Shown here in pieces: positions 17,084 to 25,400 of a stretch of DNA of 64,000 bases. The translations under genes and the position numbers were made by a program. The DNA lies in the NCBI GenBank assembly GCA_030524545.1, contig JAUNGM010000004.1, forward strand, positions 62,001-126,000, written 5' to 3'. The notes beneath the pieces are model-generated. The model did not search any database, had not been told where the DNA came from, and saw only the letters and a program-made list of their open reading frames with translations. Within the stretch, counting starts at the first letter, position 1; each line of letters begins with the position of its first letter. This DNA comes from Eubacteriales bacterium. GTDB taxonomy: Bacteria > Bacillota > Clostridia > Lachnospirales > Lachnospiraceae.

Positions 17084-17824
17084 CTATTCTGGACGTTTTA
17101 TAGGGATTGCGTACCAAATTTGTACCAGAGCATAGGGTGGATGGTCTGGAAGTGCCTGTTTTCCTGGGCTTTTCTGGCTCTTATAAATAAATCCCTGCAT
17201 TTCTGCTTCTACTGCAACTCCCATGACCGCATCCTCCAATTTGCCTTTTTCGGATGATGGAATATTTGCTCTGTTCATTGCTTTATAAAATTCCTCATAC
17301 TTCTCGCCAAGTTCTTCAATTTCCCGGTTTTCTATTGCCGGACCAGTTACAAACTTATCAAACAATTCCTTTATGTACCCGCACTCAGCTCTGGAACGTC
17401 CATTCATAAGAATCATCTTCTGAACTCCTTCCGATCTCCCATGATATCTGCGCTCTATCTCTGAATTAAATTTCTCCAGGCCAGTCATGAAAGTCTTGCT
17501 GCGTCTTTCTTCGGAACACATTCGGTTCACATACAGCTTGCATCCCTCTTCTGACAATTTCCAAACCGGATGATTTCTCCCTGTCCGGTATTCCCTTTGT
17601 GCAATTTCAAACTCTTCTTTCTCCTGATCTGTTGCCTCGACCGTTACAAAGCGTGAAATCCGATTGAATATCCGTGTATGAGTGCACCGAAAAATTTCTG
17701 CCATTTCAAAGCTCGTAATCGGTTCAGGCTCCGCTCTCGCCAATCCTCCAGTAGCGATTTTTTGTATAATTTCTGCAATCTTTTCGGTTGCTTCCGGGCT
17801 AACGTTCAATGTAAATTCACTCAC
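17084..17824 (-). CDS. Rha-family-like phage regulatory protein with element-derived C-terminus
   Basis: 246 residues, GTG start at 17824 behind GGAGG. ITSFEMAEIFRCTHTRIFNRISRFV followed by RNHPVWKLSEEGCKLYVNRM and TFMTGLEKFNSEIE resembles the Rha (phage regulatory) domain, which combines a DNA-binding fold with a conserved aromatic segment. The last about 32 residues are encoded by the nested element; the original end (MQGFIYGFKVFEVLAN...) is found at 9394-9463. The gene precedes VP2 in the uninterrupted phage operon. Confidence 0.65.
   Translation of the reverse strand: MSEFTLNVSPEATEKIAEIIQKIATGGLARAEPEPITSFEMAEIFRCTHTRIFNRISRFVTVEATDQEKEEFEIAQREYRTGRNHPVWKLSEEGCKLYVNRMCSEERRSKTFMTGLEKFNSEIERRYHGRSEGVQKMILMNGRSRAECGYIKELFDKFVTGPAIENREIEELGEKYEEFYKAMNRANIPSSEKGKLEDAVMGVAVEAEMQGFIYKSQKSPGKQALPDHPPYALVQIWYAIPIKRPE
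17187..17201. repeat. Right attachment core of the nested element
   Basis: ATAAATCCCTGCATT, identical to 9449-9463, inside codons 209-213 of the Rha-like gene. An 11-bp direct repeat AATTTGTACCA occurs just inside both ends (9577-9587 and 17117-17127) and may be an integrase arm site. Confidence 0.75.
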
Positions 17825-18077
17825 TTTTCTTCACCTCCTCTCTCAGCAATGCCAAAAGTGGATGCCATTTTCTGGCTCCTCTCATGCGCTTCACAATTTT
17901 CTCCAGGTTGATTTCCTCTTTTGACAAAGTTCTAATGCCTATCATTCTCTTGCTATTCCAATTCATGACTTTGTCGTGAAATCCATCTGTCAGCTTAAAC
18001 TCCGCATCTCCGCAATGATTATCTTCAAACATCACATACTCTTTGCTTTCAAGTACACAGTACCCGATAATTTTCAT
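17817..18077 (-). CDS. Hypothetical early protein
   Basis: 86 residues from the ATG at 18077 (GTAGGAGGTGCGGC). Not recognised. Residues IIGYCVLESKEYVMFED suggest a small beta domain and the C-terminus is basic. It overlaps the Rha-like gene by 8 bp. Confidence 0.6.
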   Translation of the reverse strand: MKIIGYCVLESKEYVMFEDNHCGDAEFKLTDGFHDKVMNWNSKRMIGIRTLSKEEINLEKIVKRMRGARKWHPLLALLREEVKKSE

Positions 18078-18087
18078 GCCGCACCTC

Positions 18088-18414
18088 CTACGCAATATGT
18101 TCTGTCTGGCCTGCAAAACAATTTCCGCAGTACCGATAGATTCCTTTTTCCACCCGTACAAATGTTGCGTATGTCGCAGCATATTTTCCGGTCTTCGGAT
18201 TAAGCCGATGATCGTGCGGCTCCCCGACCTGCAGATAGCCATATCCCATACTCCTTGGAGGCAAGATGTCCAGGAAGTAGTCGTACACCCCTTCGTCTAC
18301 CAATTCTCCAGGTTTACAATACTGATCCCATCCGGTATTGCACGGTGGTTCCTGGCTGTCAGTCCACATCTCCCACCCTTTAATTGTCTTGATTGTTCTG
18401 CTCTCTCCGTTCAT
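18088..18414 (-). CDS. Hypothetical early protein
   Basis: 108 residues from the ATG at 18414 (GAGGAG). IYRYCGNCFAGQ carries a CxxC pair near the C-terminus. The rest is rich in aromatic residues (WEMWTDSQEPPCNTGWDQY). No family recognised. Confidence 0.6.
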   Translation of the reverse strand: MNGESRTIKTIKGWEMWTDSQEPPCNTGWDQYCKPGELVDEGVYDYFLDILPPRSMGYGYLQVGEPHDHRLNPKTGKYAATYATFVRVEKGIYRYCGNCFAGQTEHIA

Positions 18415-18625
18415 TTTCTTCTCTCCTCTCACACATCGCTATGTAATCTCTAGCATAATAACCGTTCAGAATATTCACAGCTTGCAACTCCGTCAGCCTG
18501 CAGCGTTCCTGCAACTCAATCCTTAGCTTTCTACGCTCGCCTACGTCCTGAAGCCCGTTATCCAGAAGCTCTCTGGCTCTATTTGAATATTCATTCGCTA
18601 TCTGCATTGTCAGCATCTCTGCCAT
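18380..18625 (-). CDS. Hypothetical early protein
   Basis: 81 residues, all helical and strongly charged (SNRARELLDNGLQDVGERRKLRIELQERC). It ends in a run of Glu, Arg, Asn and Gln. It overlaps both neighbours, as is usual in this dense operon. Function unknown. Confidence 0.55.
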   Translation of the reverse strand: MAEMLTMQIANEYSNRARELLDNGLQDVGERRKLRIELQERCRLTELQAVNILNGYYARDYIAMCERREENERREQNNQDN

Positions 18626-18782
18626 GATCGACTACCTCATCCTTAATCTGCCTATCAATATCGTCCATGATAATCTTCACTACATCGCCACCAAATGTTT
18701 TCCTTTCTTCTGGACACATCAAACCATTTATCATGCAGTAATTATCTTCTAAGAACTGCCGGATCTTCTTTTTATATTTCAT
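18591..18782 (-). CDS. Hypothetical early protein
   Basis: 63 residues. KYKKKIRQFLEDNYCMINGLMCPEERKTFGG looks like a small helical phage protein. Not recognised. It overlaps the next gene by 35 bp. Confidence 0.5.
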   Translation of the reverse strand: MKYKKKIRQFLEDNYCMINGLMCPEERKTFGGDVVKIIMDDIDRQIKDEVVDHGRDADNADSE

Positions 18783-18972
18783 CTTCGACCCTCTCTACAT
18801 AATCAACGCTATTCGTTTGAAACAGGTTCTCTTCGCAGAATTCAATCCATAAATCAAGAAGCTCCGCCAGATCATATGCGCTAAATTGCGTTTCGTCATT
18901 TCCATTGAACCCAATATTGTAAGTACCGCCTCCAGCGTGAACAATACCAGCTGCTGCTGTTCCCAGTGTCAT
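18772..18972 (-). CDS. Hypothetical early protein
   Basis: 66 residues, acidic (pI visibly low: DLAELLDLWIEFCEENL). It starts within the stop of the 308-residue gene upstream. Function unknown; small acidic early proteins are sometimes host or defence inhibitors. Confidence 0.5.
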   Translation of the reverse strand: MTLGTAAAGIVHAGGGTYNIGFNGNDETQFSAYDLAELLDLWIEFCEENLFQTNSVDYVERVEDEI

Positions 18973-19895
18973 GCCTCTGCCCCCTGTAATTTCTTTATTC
19001 CTTTAATAACCTGATTCAGTGCATACTCTGAATTTCCGTTGAGGTGTCTTTGCCACGCCCCATTTGAAGGCGCCCATCGAAAACCATTCTTTTTCAGAAT
19101 CTCTCTTATTTCCGGCTCTGGCTTTCCATCGAAAATTATCTGCAGTCGCATAGCCTCTGCATTTCTGATAACCTTAAAGAAATCGTTCTCCGTCTCCTGT
19201 GTTCCTTTTTCTTTCGCCGCTTTCAGGCGTTTTAGCCGATCCTCGACCCTGTGGATATTTGCATTGTTGTTCTGAAGAGCATAATCCGGAAACCCAACTC
19301 TGCCGCAGAAGTCCGGTTTTCGTAACTCCTTGATCTGTTCGTCCGAATATCCCATATCTCTCAGAGCATTATCTCCTTTTTCCGTGTCTTTCAAGCGAAT
19401 GGCCTTATTGACAGCCTTCATTGTCTCCTGCAGCTCTCTCAGGCTTTCCAGCTTTTCCTCCAGCCTTTCGATTGCATCTGCGTCTCCAGACTTAATCTGC
19501 TCCTTGCCATACATAATGTTCTTCATCTTGTCGAGGATACCCTTCACCTGCTGGTAGAACTCATGGTTTTTCTCCCATGCAGCCACCTGCTTCTCCTTTT
19601 TCTTGACCGGAAAATTACCTGCTCCGGAAATCATCACCGACGGACATCTCAGCCCGATACTAATTTCTTTATTCATGTACTCGGCCATCTTCCGTGAGTA
19701 CCGTTCTGCCAGCGCATACACCCTGTCCGCCTCCTTTGGTTTCGCTTCTGCTATCTTATCTGCCAGGTCATATGCCTCATTCACATATCCCCGGTACTCT
19801 GCCGTCTTGCTGCCCTCCTTGTAGTCGCTCATTGACATCATTTCGTGTGCTGTCTTTGCCGACTTCTCATTGATTGTGTAAAAAATCCTCTCCAT
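18969..19895 (-). CDS. Large polyvalent-protein-associated-domain-like protein
   Basis: 308 residues. A long helical N-terminal half contains coiled coils (ERLEEKLESLRELQETMKAVNKAI). The C-terminal segment (FFKVIRNAEAMRLQIIFDGKPEPEIREILKKNGFRWAPSNGAWQRHL) is a motif I recognise from large mobile-element and phage proteins; it ends near the C-terminus. The role is uncertain, perhaps nucleic-acid binding. It is the largest protein of the early region. Confidence 0.6.
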   Translation of the reverse strand: MERIFYTINEKSAKTAHEMMSMSDYKEGSKTAEYRGYVNEAYDLADKIAEAKPKEADRVYALAERYSRKMAEYMNKEISIGLRCPSVMISGAGNFPVKKKEKQVAAWEKNHEFYQQVKGILDKMKNIMYGKEQIKSGDADAIERLEEKLESLRELQETMKAVNKAIRLKDTEKGDNALRDMGYSDEQIKELRKPDFCGRVGFPDYALQNNNANIHRVEDRLKRLKAAKEKGTQETENDFFKVIRNAEAMRLQIIFDGKPEPEIREILKKNGFRWAPSNGAWQRHLNGNSEYALNQVIKGIKKLQGAEA

Positions 19896-19908
19896 GTGTT
19901 ACCTCCTC

Positions 19909-20094
19909 TTATACTGTAATTAATTCCCTATGCTTCTCCATCCGGACATCCGCTCGTCCGGCAAGGTTTTCTCTGTACTCTCTCAGACTTCTCCTTGCAT
20001 CTTCCCTGGTATATTCGCTATTCTCACATTCCCAGCCATAGCCCCAGTTTGTCATGATGTCCCAGCGGTCACGTGTCTTTCTCTGATATGCCAT
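19909..20094 (-). CDS. Small early protein
   Basis: 61 residues from the ATG at 20094 (AAAAGGAG); the longer frame to 20232 has no site and overlaps the DUF4313 gene. Tryptophan-rich start (WDIMTNWGYGWEC), then an arginine-rich helix (EDARRSLREYREN). Not recognised. Confidence 0.6.
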   Translation of the reverse strand: MAYQRKTRDRWDIMTNWGYGWECENSEYTREDARRSLREYRENLAGRADVRMEKHRELITV

Positions 20095-20099
20095 ACACC

Positions 20100-20420
20100 T
20101 TACATCTCCTTTTCGTGCTTTTTCAGCTGCTCCAAGTCGAACGTAACAGCCGGGTATGTGCAATAACCGCTTCTTCTCACATGCCCGCTTTCCTTGCCAA
20201 GCTGATACTCTTTGATGAAATCCATGGCCCACGGGCAGTTATTCGTATCAACATATGACTCATTTTCTCTCAGGAATGGATCAGTCAAGCAAATCGTCAA
20301 TCTTGCAATAGGGCCATCCTGTCTGTTCCATGCCTCGATAGCCAGGCTATTGTCGGCCATATACTTTCCGATTTTCAAATACGCATCTTCATACGTTCTG
20401 AACTGTGTTGCAATTCTCAT
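20100..20420 (-). CDS. DUF4313 family protein
   Basis: 106 residues from the ATG at 20420 (AAAAGGAGG). LKIGKYMADNSLAIEAW, ARLTICL, ENESYVDTNNCPWA and RSGYCTYPAVTFDL match the DUF4313 family found in clostridial mobile elements. No biochemical function is known. The leader holds the operator box CTCGCATCTGCGAA (20474-20487) inside an inverted repeat (TTTACCCG/CGGGTAAA). Confidence 0.75.
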   Translation of the reverse strand: MRIATQFRTYEDAYLKIGKYMADNSLAIEAWNRQDGPIARLTICLTDPFLRENESYVDTNNCPWAMDFIKEYQLGKESGHVRRSGYCTYPAVTFDLEQLKKHEKEM

Positions 20421-20530
20421 ATCACTTCCTCCTTTTAAATCTCGTAATTGAGTGTGTTTACCCGCCTCGAAATCTCGCATCTGCGAACTAATCGGGTAAA
20501 AAAATATTCCCGTCCTTAAACCCTCGCTCA

Positions 20531-20680
20531 CTACTTTCCAAAAGTCAGCTTCATCAAATCGACCGGTCTCAGTTCTCTATCCTGATCCTCAATCTCAAAA
20601 AGAATCTCCCGCAGTTCCTTGATAGTCATATCCTGATTTTCTACTTCTACCAACATCTGTCTCAGTTCTCTTGTTGTCAT
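20531..20680 (-). CDS. 49-residue protein made of two tandem repeats
   Basis: ATG at 20680 behind GGAGGTACGAGAT. Two adjacent 17-residue units (MTTRELRQMLVEVENQD and MTIKELREILFEIEDQD) make up most of the protein. They suggest a helical hairpin. It is the first gene downstream of the 20729-20757 promoter. Function unknown. Confidence 0.65.
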   Translation of the reverse strand: MTTRELRQMLVEVENQDMTIKELREILFEIEDQDRELRPVDLMKLTFGK

Positions 20681-20728
20681 ATCTCGTACCTCCGTGTTTG
20701 GTGATTTGTTTTGTTTGATTATGTATAT

Positions 20729-20757
20729 ATTATAACTCGCAACTGCGAATTTGTCAA
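20729..20757 (-). promoter_or_regulatory. Early promoter 2 with operator in the spacer
   Basis: On the minus strand TTGACA and TATAAT are separated by 17 bp. The spacer is filled by the near-palindrome TTCGCAGTTGCGAG. It drives the genes from 20680 leftwards. The whole segment 20712-20788 is duplicated at 27101-27177 with one mismatch. Confidence 0.85.
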
Positions 20758-20762
20758 GTGTT

Positions 20763-20990
20763 TTACTTCTGTTTTTCGAGTTTTTTACGCACTACTATCT
20801 CGTATCCGAGAGCTGATGTCATCCTTTCAAAGCTGTCATATCGCATACTCTTTGTTCCCCTGTTCAGGAAATCACTTACATTCTGCCGGGTAACTCCCAT
20901 CTTATCTGCCAGCTCTCTCTGATTGAGATCTTCGATTTTAAGGATTTCTCTGATCGCCTCTGCAGCTCCCTTATTGCATATTATTTCCAA
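20763..20990 (-). CDS. HTH (XRE) repressor-like protein
   Basis: 75 residues. LNQRELADKMGVTRQNVSDFLNRGTKSMRYDSFERM is a Cro/cI-type HTH. It ends 6 bp upstream of early promoter 2. Its short size and location make it the best candidate in the window for the protein that reads the CTCGCA-NN-TGCGAG boxes, although this is not proven. It overlaps the previous gene by 10 bp. Confidence 0.75.
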   Translation of the reverse strand: MEIICNKGAAEAIREILKIEDLNQRELADKMGVTRQNVSDFLNRGTKSMRYDSFERMTSALGYEIVVRKKLEKQK

Positions 20991-21325
20991 ATTCCCGCCT
21001 CCTTCAACACCTCTCTTATGGCATCATTCATTGTATCGTTCTGGGCCACATTTCTACTACGTCTTTTCGCATACCTTGTGGCGATCTGGCAGACTATTTC
21101 TCCATTTTGCATTATACCGTTTGCTATCTCTCTCGGTACATCTTCGTATTCGCAAAACTCAGCAAGTTCGACCAAGATATCTGTGTGCAAATACTCCGCT
21201 TCTTTGAGCCGGTATGCTTCCTCAATCTCTGAATCTGTCAATTCTATTACCAGGCTTTTATTCTGGAATATCGTAATTCCATTCTGTTCACTTATTTTCT
21301 TCTTAATCTCTCGTTCTATTTGCAT
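20981..21325 (-). CDS. Hypothetical early protein
   Basis: 114 residues. It contains LVIELTDSEIEEAYRLKEAEYLHTDILVELAEFCEY, a helical arrangement seen in many clostridial phage early proteins. No known function. It lies just ahead of the HTH gene and is cotranscribed. Confidence 0.6.
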   Translation of the reverse strand: MQIEREIKKKISEQNGITIFQNKSLVIELTDSEIEEAYRLKEAEYLHTDILVELAEFCEYEDVPREIANGIMQNGEIVCQIATRYAKRRSRNVAQNDTMNDAIREVLKEAGIWK

Positions 21326-21329
21326 ACCT

Positions 21330-21653
21330 CTACTCCCAATCTCTCCATGCTCCTTTTGCTTTGATAAAATTACTTACCAGGGCTTCTGCAGTAATTGCAA
21401 CAGTTGCCATGGCCTCCGTTTTTCTGAATCCGTCTCTGTTCAACTCAAACCAACAGTGATCATCTTTCGTCCATTTACCGAATCGTTCTTCCGGCAAACC
21501 AACCTGTTTAGGTATGAAGTATTCTCCCTCATCCAAACACTCTATTATGGTATCAATCTGTTCTTCGCTGAATGTTCCAGATACAATAACCGTGTTCCCC
21601 TTCTTGTAATTACTCGCGTCTCGGTACAAATAGTATATCTCTGTATTACACAC
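21330..21653 (-). CDS. Hypothetical early protein
   Basis: 107 residues, a single alpha/beta domain (YYLYRDASNYKKGNTVIVSGTFSEEQIDTII). The pattern is common in gut Firmicute phages but unnamed. Spacing of 4 bp to the next gene indicates coupled translation. Confidence 0.6.
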   Translation of the reverse strand: MCNTEIYYLYRDASNYKKGNTVIVSGTFSEEQIDTIIECLDEGEYFIPKQVGLPEERFGKWTKDDHCWFELNRDGFRKTEAMATVAITAEALVSNFIKAKGAWRDWE

Positions 21654-21660
21654 GATTCTC

Positions 21661-21978
21661 TCACTCCTTTCCCAGTAACCTCACTACGCCATCTGGATAT
21701 CTTTCATCAAACCAATGCCAGATGTCCAGCTTATCCGTTCCTTCCGGGAATCCCAGGAAATCTTCTTCAATCTGGTCGTTGTTATCAACCGGGATTTCTC
21801 CCAGTAATTCCCACAGCTTTTCTATTTCCTGACTGTCAAAATTGCAACCATGCTCTACATCCATTAAGCATTCTGTATCTTTGCATCTTGGACAATATTC
21901 TGTATCATCCTCACGCAGCAATCCAAGGTCACTATCTTTTCCAATCCATCCGCAAGCATTACATCTAACAATCTGCAC
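21661..21978 (-). CDS. Zinc-ribbon protein
   Basis: 105 residues. CNACGWIG and YCPRCKD form two CxxC pairs of a zinc ribbon in the first 40 residues; the rest is acidic (DNNDQIEEDFLGFPEGTDK). It could be a nucleic-acid or protein adaptor. It overlaps the following gene by 14 bp. Confidence 0.6.
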   Translation of the reverse strand: MQIVRCNACGWIGKDSDLGLLREDDTEYCPRCKDTECLMDVEHGCNFDSQEIEKLWELLGEIPVDNNDQIEEDFLGFPEGTDKLDIWHWFDERYPDGVVRLLGKE

Positions 21979-22540
21979 TGCCAGTCACCTCCCATTCTCC
22001 CGCATAGGTAATGGTTTCTCTTTTCATAACCACTGCCGTGCTCAGATCAATGTCACGCATGATTTCCCGTTTTCTGACCTTCTCCTCAAATCTTTTTCTG
22101 CAGAGAGCTTCTGTACCGACTATGCGTCCGATCAGTCGCTCCTTTCCATTGCTGATCTGCTTTGCAAACATTCCGTACTCCGTATCTCTCGAAATAATTT
22201 GCGGCTTTTCCTTTGCTTCAGATAATGCAATAGCAAGCTCCTGCAGCATTTTGTCAATATCTTCTGCATCATGCACTAACTCTCTGGTTTCTGGAACTCC
22301 ACCGACTCCGTTCCTCTTTGCCTCGATCCACATAGCTATATGCTCGTCAATATCGAAATCCTCTGCGTATTCCATTACCGCCTGTGGAAAATTTTCAACG
22401 TTTACGCACATTATGAAATCCTCTCCCGCCGGCGAATATTTTTCCAATTCTACCCTTCCGTCCTCTGTGTAACTACTGACCGACCAATCATGCAGTTCCA
22501 AGACATCCAGATATTTTTTCTTCAACTTTTTCACTCCCAT
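21965..22540 (-). CDS. Hypothetical early protein
   Basis: 191 residues. The N-terminus LKKKYLDVLELHDWSVSSYTEDGRVELEKYSPAGEDF is a recognisable clostridial phage module with no assigned role. The C-terminal half has charged helices. It lies 10 bp from the HNH-like gene. Confidence 0.6.
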   Translation of the reverse strand: MGVKKLKKKYLDVLELHDWSVSSYTEDGRVELEKYSPAGEDFIMCVNVENFPQAVMEYAEDFDIDEHIAMWIEAKRNGVGGVPETRELVHDAEDIDKMLQELAIALSEAKEKPQIISRDTEYGMFAKQISNGKERLIGRIVGTEALCRKRFEEKVRKREIMRDIDLSTAVVMKRETITYAGEWEVTGSADC

Positions 22541-22549
22541 GCCACCTCC

Positions 22550-22912
22550 TTACAAATACGATTTTCCATATCGACTCCGAAATTCTTTTCTGGCAATCCG
22601 GCTTTCCAATTCCTGAACGCCCTTTTCATCTTTCTTCTCCGGATCATGCACTGCGTCTTTCAGAATCCAGTTTCTTTCCCATAACGCCTGCCCCAACATT
22701 TTTGACAGCTTCTCCGCCATGACATTACCATGTATCTTTACATTGCCCTCTCCCATGTTGTGGCAATTATTGCACGTTGGAACTTTCAGTCCATCCTTTT
22801 CGCTCAGCTCTCTTCCAGCCGTTCCAAAAATCAAATGATGTTCTCCTTCAGCTGGCCTTCCGCAGAAGAAACAGATTTCTTTATACTCTGTGACAATGCT
22901 CTTCATCTTCAT
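22550..22912 (-). CDS. HNH/treble-clef zinc protein
   Basis: 120 residues. CFFCGRPAEGEHHLIFG and CNNCHNMGEGNVKIHGN provide two zinc-knuckle pairs, a tandem His and a following His, the usual order of an HNH or NinG-like nuclease fold. The C-terminal part is basic. It may act in phage recombination or packaging. The start overlaps the tiny membrane gene (ATGA). Confidence 0.65.
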   Translation of the reverse strand: MKMKSIVTEYKEICFFCGRPAEGEHHLIFGTAGRELSEKDGLKVPTCNNCHNMGEGNVKIHGNVMAEKLSKMLGQALWERNWILKDAVHDPEKKDEKGVQELESRIARKEFRSRYGKSYL

Positions 22913-22965
22913 TTTCCTTTCATTCCTGCATAAATTAAAAACACCAAGACCAATACTGCCGCCAT
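22909..22965 (-). CDS. Tiny membrane peptide (18 residues)
   Basis: MAAVLVLVFLIYAGMKGK, ATG at 22965 behind GAGGGG, stop overlapping the next start. A single hydrophobic stretch with a basic end. Too short to be sure, but the ribosome site and coupled stop/start argue for translation. Confidence 0.4.
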   Translation of the reverse strand: MAAVLVLVFLIYAGMKGK

Positions 22966-22980
22966 ATCTTCACCCCTCGT

Positions 22981-23385
22981 TTATCCAAATATTTCTTCAT
23001 CGAATAATGCATACTGCACAATACTATCTGCCATTCCTGCGTCTATCTGCCCGCAGTCAAGTTCATTTTTATACAAGAATGAGCTGATATCGGGATAGCT
23101 GTTCAACCACTCCTGGAGTCCATGAAGGAACTTTTCCCTATCCATCTCGTACCATTCTGTGGATTCATCGTCAAATGGTTCTTTGACGTGAAATCTTAGC
23201 TTTCCTCCTCTGCCGATCTGCTCACTTGCATATTCTCCCAAATAATCTCCAATAACATCTATTCTATCGCACCAATAGTTACTTCCTCCCTCCATAGCCC
23301 CACAGAGAATATCGTCAATATCCTCTACGGCCACTTCCACTGCTTTCCGGATAAACAAAGTCTCCACCACTTTTCTTTCTTCCAT
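22981..23385 (-). CDS. Conserved hypothetical early protein
   Basis: 134 residues. VAVEDIDDILCGAMEGGSNYWCD is a motif I have seen in many clostridial phage proteins, all of unknown function. The middle is rich in charged residues. No membrane segment. Confidence 0.6.
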   Translation of the reverse strand: MEERKVVETLFIRKAVEVAVEDIDDILCGAMEGGSNYWCDRIDVIGDYLGEYASEQIGRGGKLRFHVKEPFDDESTEWYEMDREKFLHGLQEWLNSYPDISSFLYKNELDCGQIDAGMADSIVQYALFDEEIFG

Positions 23386-23389
23386 CCTC

Positions 23390-23764
23390 TCAGTTCACCT
23401 CCACTTTCCTGCCACAATTCGGGCAAACTTTATCGTTGCTGCCATCGCCGTAATTTACCAGGCAACCGCATCCTTCACAGATAATCCATTCATTATTCAC
23501 GAACCAATCCTGCATCAGAGTTTCCGGATGCTGCCAGTCAACCTCTTCAAACAATTCGTCTGCAAATTCCTGTTGGCCGTGGCACATGTTGAGGAAGTCC
23601 TGACCGCAATACACTGAATCCGATAATTCTGGCACATAACACGGTTCATTCCTTCTGTTTCGGTAGGCATTTTCGTCCTTGAACACCATTCCCTGCCGGA
23701 AATAATCTCTGCTGATGATGTACTTGCCGTTTCTATCTTTCTCGATGTTCCCGATTTTCAGCAT
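23390..23764 (-). CDS. Zinc-ribbon early protein
   Basis: 124 residues from the ATG at 23764 (GAAGGAGGTTGGAGG); the longer frame to 23863 is unlikely. The C-terminus has CEGCGCLV and CPNCGRKV, a classic two-CxxC zinc ribbon. The N-terminus is unassigned. Confidence 0.65.
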   Translation of the reverse strand: MLKIGNIEKDRNGKYIISRDYFRQGMVFKDENAYRNRRNEPCYVPELSDSVYCGQDFLNMCHGQQEFADELFEEVDWQHPETLMQDWFVNNEWIICEGCGCLVNYGDGSNDKVCPNCGRKVEVN

Positions 23765-23825
23765 CCTCCAACCTCCTTCATAATCTTTTGTATGACCGGA
23801 ATATAGATTTCCTTTTCCTCGATCC

Positions 23826-24062
23826 TCAGCTCTCCGTGTCTGCATAATATGAATCATACGCAATTCCCGCCTCTATCAACCGAGCCTCTAAGAAATTCCC
23901 ATAGCACCAGCCTTCTCCCTGCTCCCAAAAATCATCCCACGCCTTCTCCAATACTTTGAGTGCTTTCTCTTTTTCTTCCGCAGCCACCAGAAAAATACAA
24001 TCCATCCATTCATTCGTACTTGACTGTACTCTTATGCAGCCGCAATTCATTTCTTCAACCAT
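23826..24062 (-). CDS. Hypothetical early protein
   Basis: 78 residues from the ATG at 24062 (GGAGG, spacing 7). CIFLVAAEEKEKALKVLEKAWDDFWEQGEGWCYGNFLEARL resembles a small alpha/beta regulatory fold seen in Firmicute phages. Function unknown. Confidence 0.55.
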   Translation of the reverse strand: MVEEMNCGCIRVQSSTNEWMDCIFLVAAEEKEKALKVLEKAWDDFWEQGEGWCYGNFLEARLIEAGIAYDSYYADTES

Positions 24063-24075
24063 AACAATTCCTCCC

Positions 24076-24468
24076 TCAACTCCCAATGTAAAAACAAGTC
24101 AGATTCCAGTGTTCACCTTGTTCGTAGTACACGCCGTACTTTTCGAAAATCTTATCAAATTTCCGCTTGACTCCCGGATATAATCCGTAATAAATCATCT
24201 CGCATACAGGACCTTCAAATGCCATACTGAGGATATGATCCTCTGCCACATATTCAAAATATGTACGTGGGTTCTGGTTCTCTTCAGTAATCAAATGCTC
24301 CCGGTCATTGTAATAATACTTGTCGTCCGCCGGATCATGGCTCGTGAACCGTTTGCCATTGAAATATATTTCCGTGTCCTGCCACATTCCTGTGTCCAGA
24401 AGCAGCTCCCGGATTTCAACTGCCATTTTCTCAATCTGCTCCGGAGTCAGTTTTAAAATACTGTTCAT
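24076..24468 (-). CDS. Hypothetical early protein
   Basis: 130 residues, rich in tyrosine and tryptophan, with FGKIFEKYG-type repeats absent; the recognisable stretch is MAFEGPVCEMIYYG. Conserved in related phages as far as I recall, without function. Confidence 0.55.
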   Translation of the reverse strand: MNSILKLTPEQIEKMAVEIRELLLDTGMWQDTEIYFNGKRFTSHDPADDKYYYNDREHLITEENQNPRTYFEYVAEDHILSMAFEGPVCEMIYYGLYPGVKRKFDKIFEKYGVYYEQGEHWNLTCFYIGS

Positions 24469-24469
24469 C

Positions 24470-25006
24470 CTAACTCACCGCCCTCCTGTTCTCCATTCCC
24501 GGATGTACAAACCCTAAAATCTTTTTCTCTGCAAATTCCTCTATGGAATCTATGTAATCGTCATTCTCCCAACACTCAGGTTCCGAATGTTGCTTTTCAA
24601 ACTCCTTCGCCCATTCTACAAACTCCTGTTTCCATGTAATGCTGTCAATATCCGACAATTCTTCATGTTCTGCCCGCAGATCAGCAAATACCATGGAAAT
24701 TTCCATCAGATTCTCGGTTACTTTGCTATACTCTACCTCCTGGCTCTCTGGAGCTTCTATCTCCTCGGTATATCCATAGCGAATTGCGACTGTTTGTTCA
24801 TCCTTGAACTTTATCATTTCCCATCGGCTCCCATGAATATAGAAATTGAAATACCCATCTGCCCCCAGTGAAATGCCTGACGATACTTCAATGCCTTTTT
24901 CCTTCATGGTTCGCATAATCGCCTTGATATGCGGAAGGATTGCCATGCACAAGCCCTTAAATTCCTCTTTTGAATTTTCATCTGTGAAAATCTTCTTTTC
25001 TGCCAT
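24470..25006 (-). CDS. Hypothetical early protein
   Basis: 178 residues, acidic, no motifs recognised. The start is supported by the neighbour spacing of 3 bp. Its C-terminal part (EEFAEKKILGFVHPGMENRR) abuts the next start. Confidence 0.55.
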   Translation of the reverse strand: MAEKKIFTDENSKEEFKGLCMAILPHIKAIMRTMKEKGIEVSSGISLGADGYFNFYIHGSRWEMIKFKDEQTVAIRYGYTEEIEAPESQEVEYSKVTENLMEISMVFADLRAEHEELSDIDSITWKQEFVEWAKEFEKQHSEPECWENDDYIDSIEEFAEKKILGFVHPGMENRRAVS

Positions 25007-25009
25007 CTC

Positions 25010-25399
25010 CTATGCCTCCTTTGCTTCTTCAACTGCTCTATCTGCCTCTTCTTTGCTCCCGTACCAATCATGGTAGATGTCTTTACGTTTGGTACTTGTA
25101 AAGCCTCCCTCCGGCTGCACCGCAGCCATGCACGTACTTGTGATAGCCGCCGTCACCCTTCCGTAATCATCGAATGAGGATGTCACGCAGTACCACATTT
25201 TCTTCTCTGCTGAAAGCAGCTCGTATTCCGCTGCCTCCTGCTCTGTCAGCGGTTCCGCATATTCAATATAGCCCCACGCCTCCCGGTCAATTTCCTCAAC
25301 ATACTTCCGACTGTCAAAATTCTTAATCTCCAAAACATCCTGTCTCTTAGGAAAACCGCCCGGCATAACCGGGCGCATTGTACTGTAATATCTGTGCAT
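25010..25399 (-). CDS. Hypothetical early protein
   Basis: 129 residues from the ATG at 25399 (AGGAGGAAATAGA). The segment YVEEIDREAWGYIEYAEPLTEQEAAEYELLS is a helical module of unknown role. Not recognised. Confidence 0.6.
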   Translation of the reverse strand: MHRYYSTMRPVMPGGFPKRQDVLEIKNFDSRKYVEEIDREAWGYIEYAEPLTEQEAAEYELLSAEKKMWYCVTSSFDDYGRVTAAITSTCMAAVQPEGGFTSTKRKDIYHDWYGSKEEADRAVEEAKEA

Positions 25400-25400
25400 T

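Larger units (their letters stand above)
9449..17201. mobile_element. Nested integrative element (about 7.7 kb) inside the prophage
   Basis: Bounded by the 15-bp direct repeat ATAAATCCCTGCATT at 9449-9463 and 17187-17201. It carries a tyrosine recombinase reading out towards the left end, an Xis-like protein near the right end, a divergently transcribed HTH regulator with a Uma2 nuclease, a sigma factor, an ArpU-like regulator and three small winged-helix proteins. It has no recognisable relaxase, primase, capsid or terminase gene. It sits in the 3' end of the phage Rha-like gene and supplies a replacement end. Confidence 0.8.
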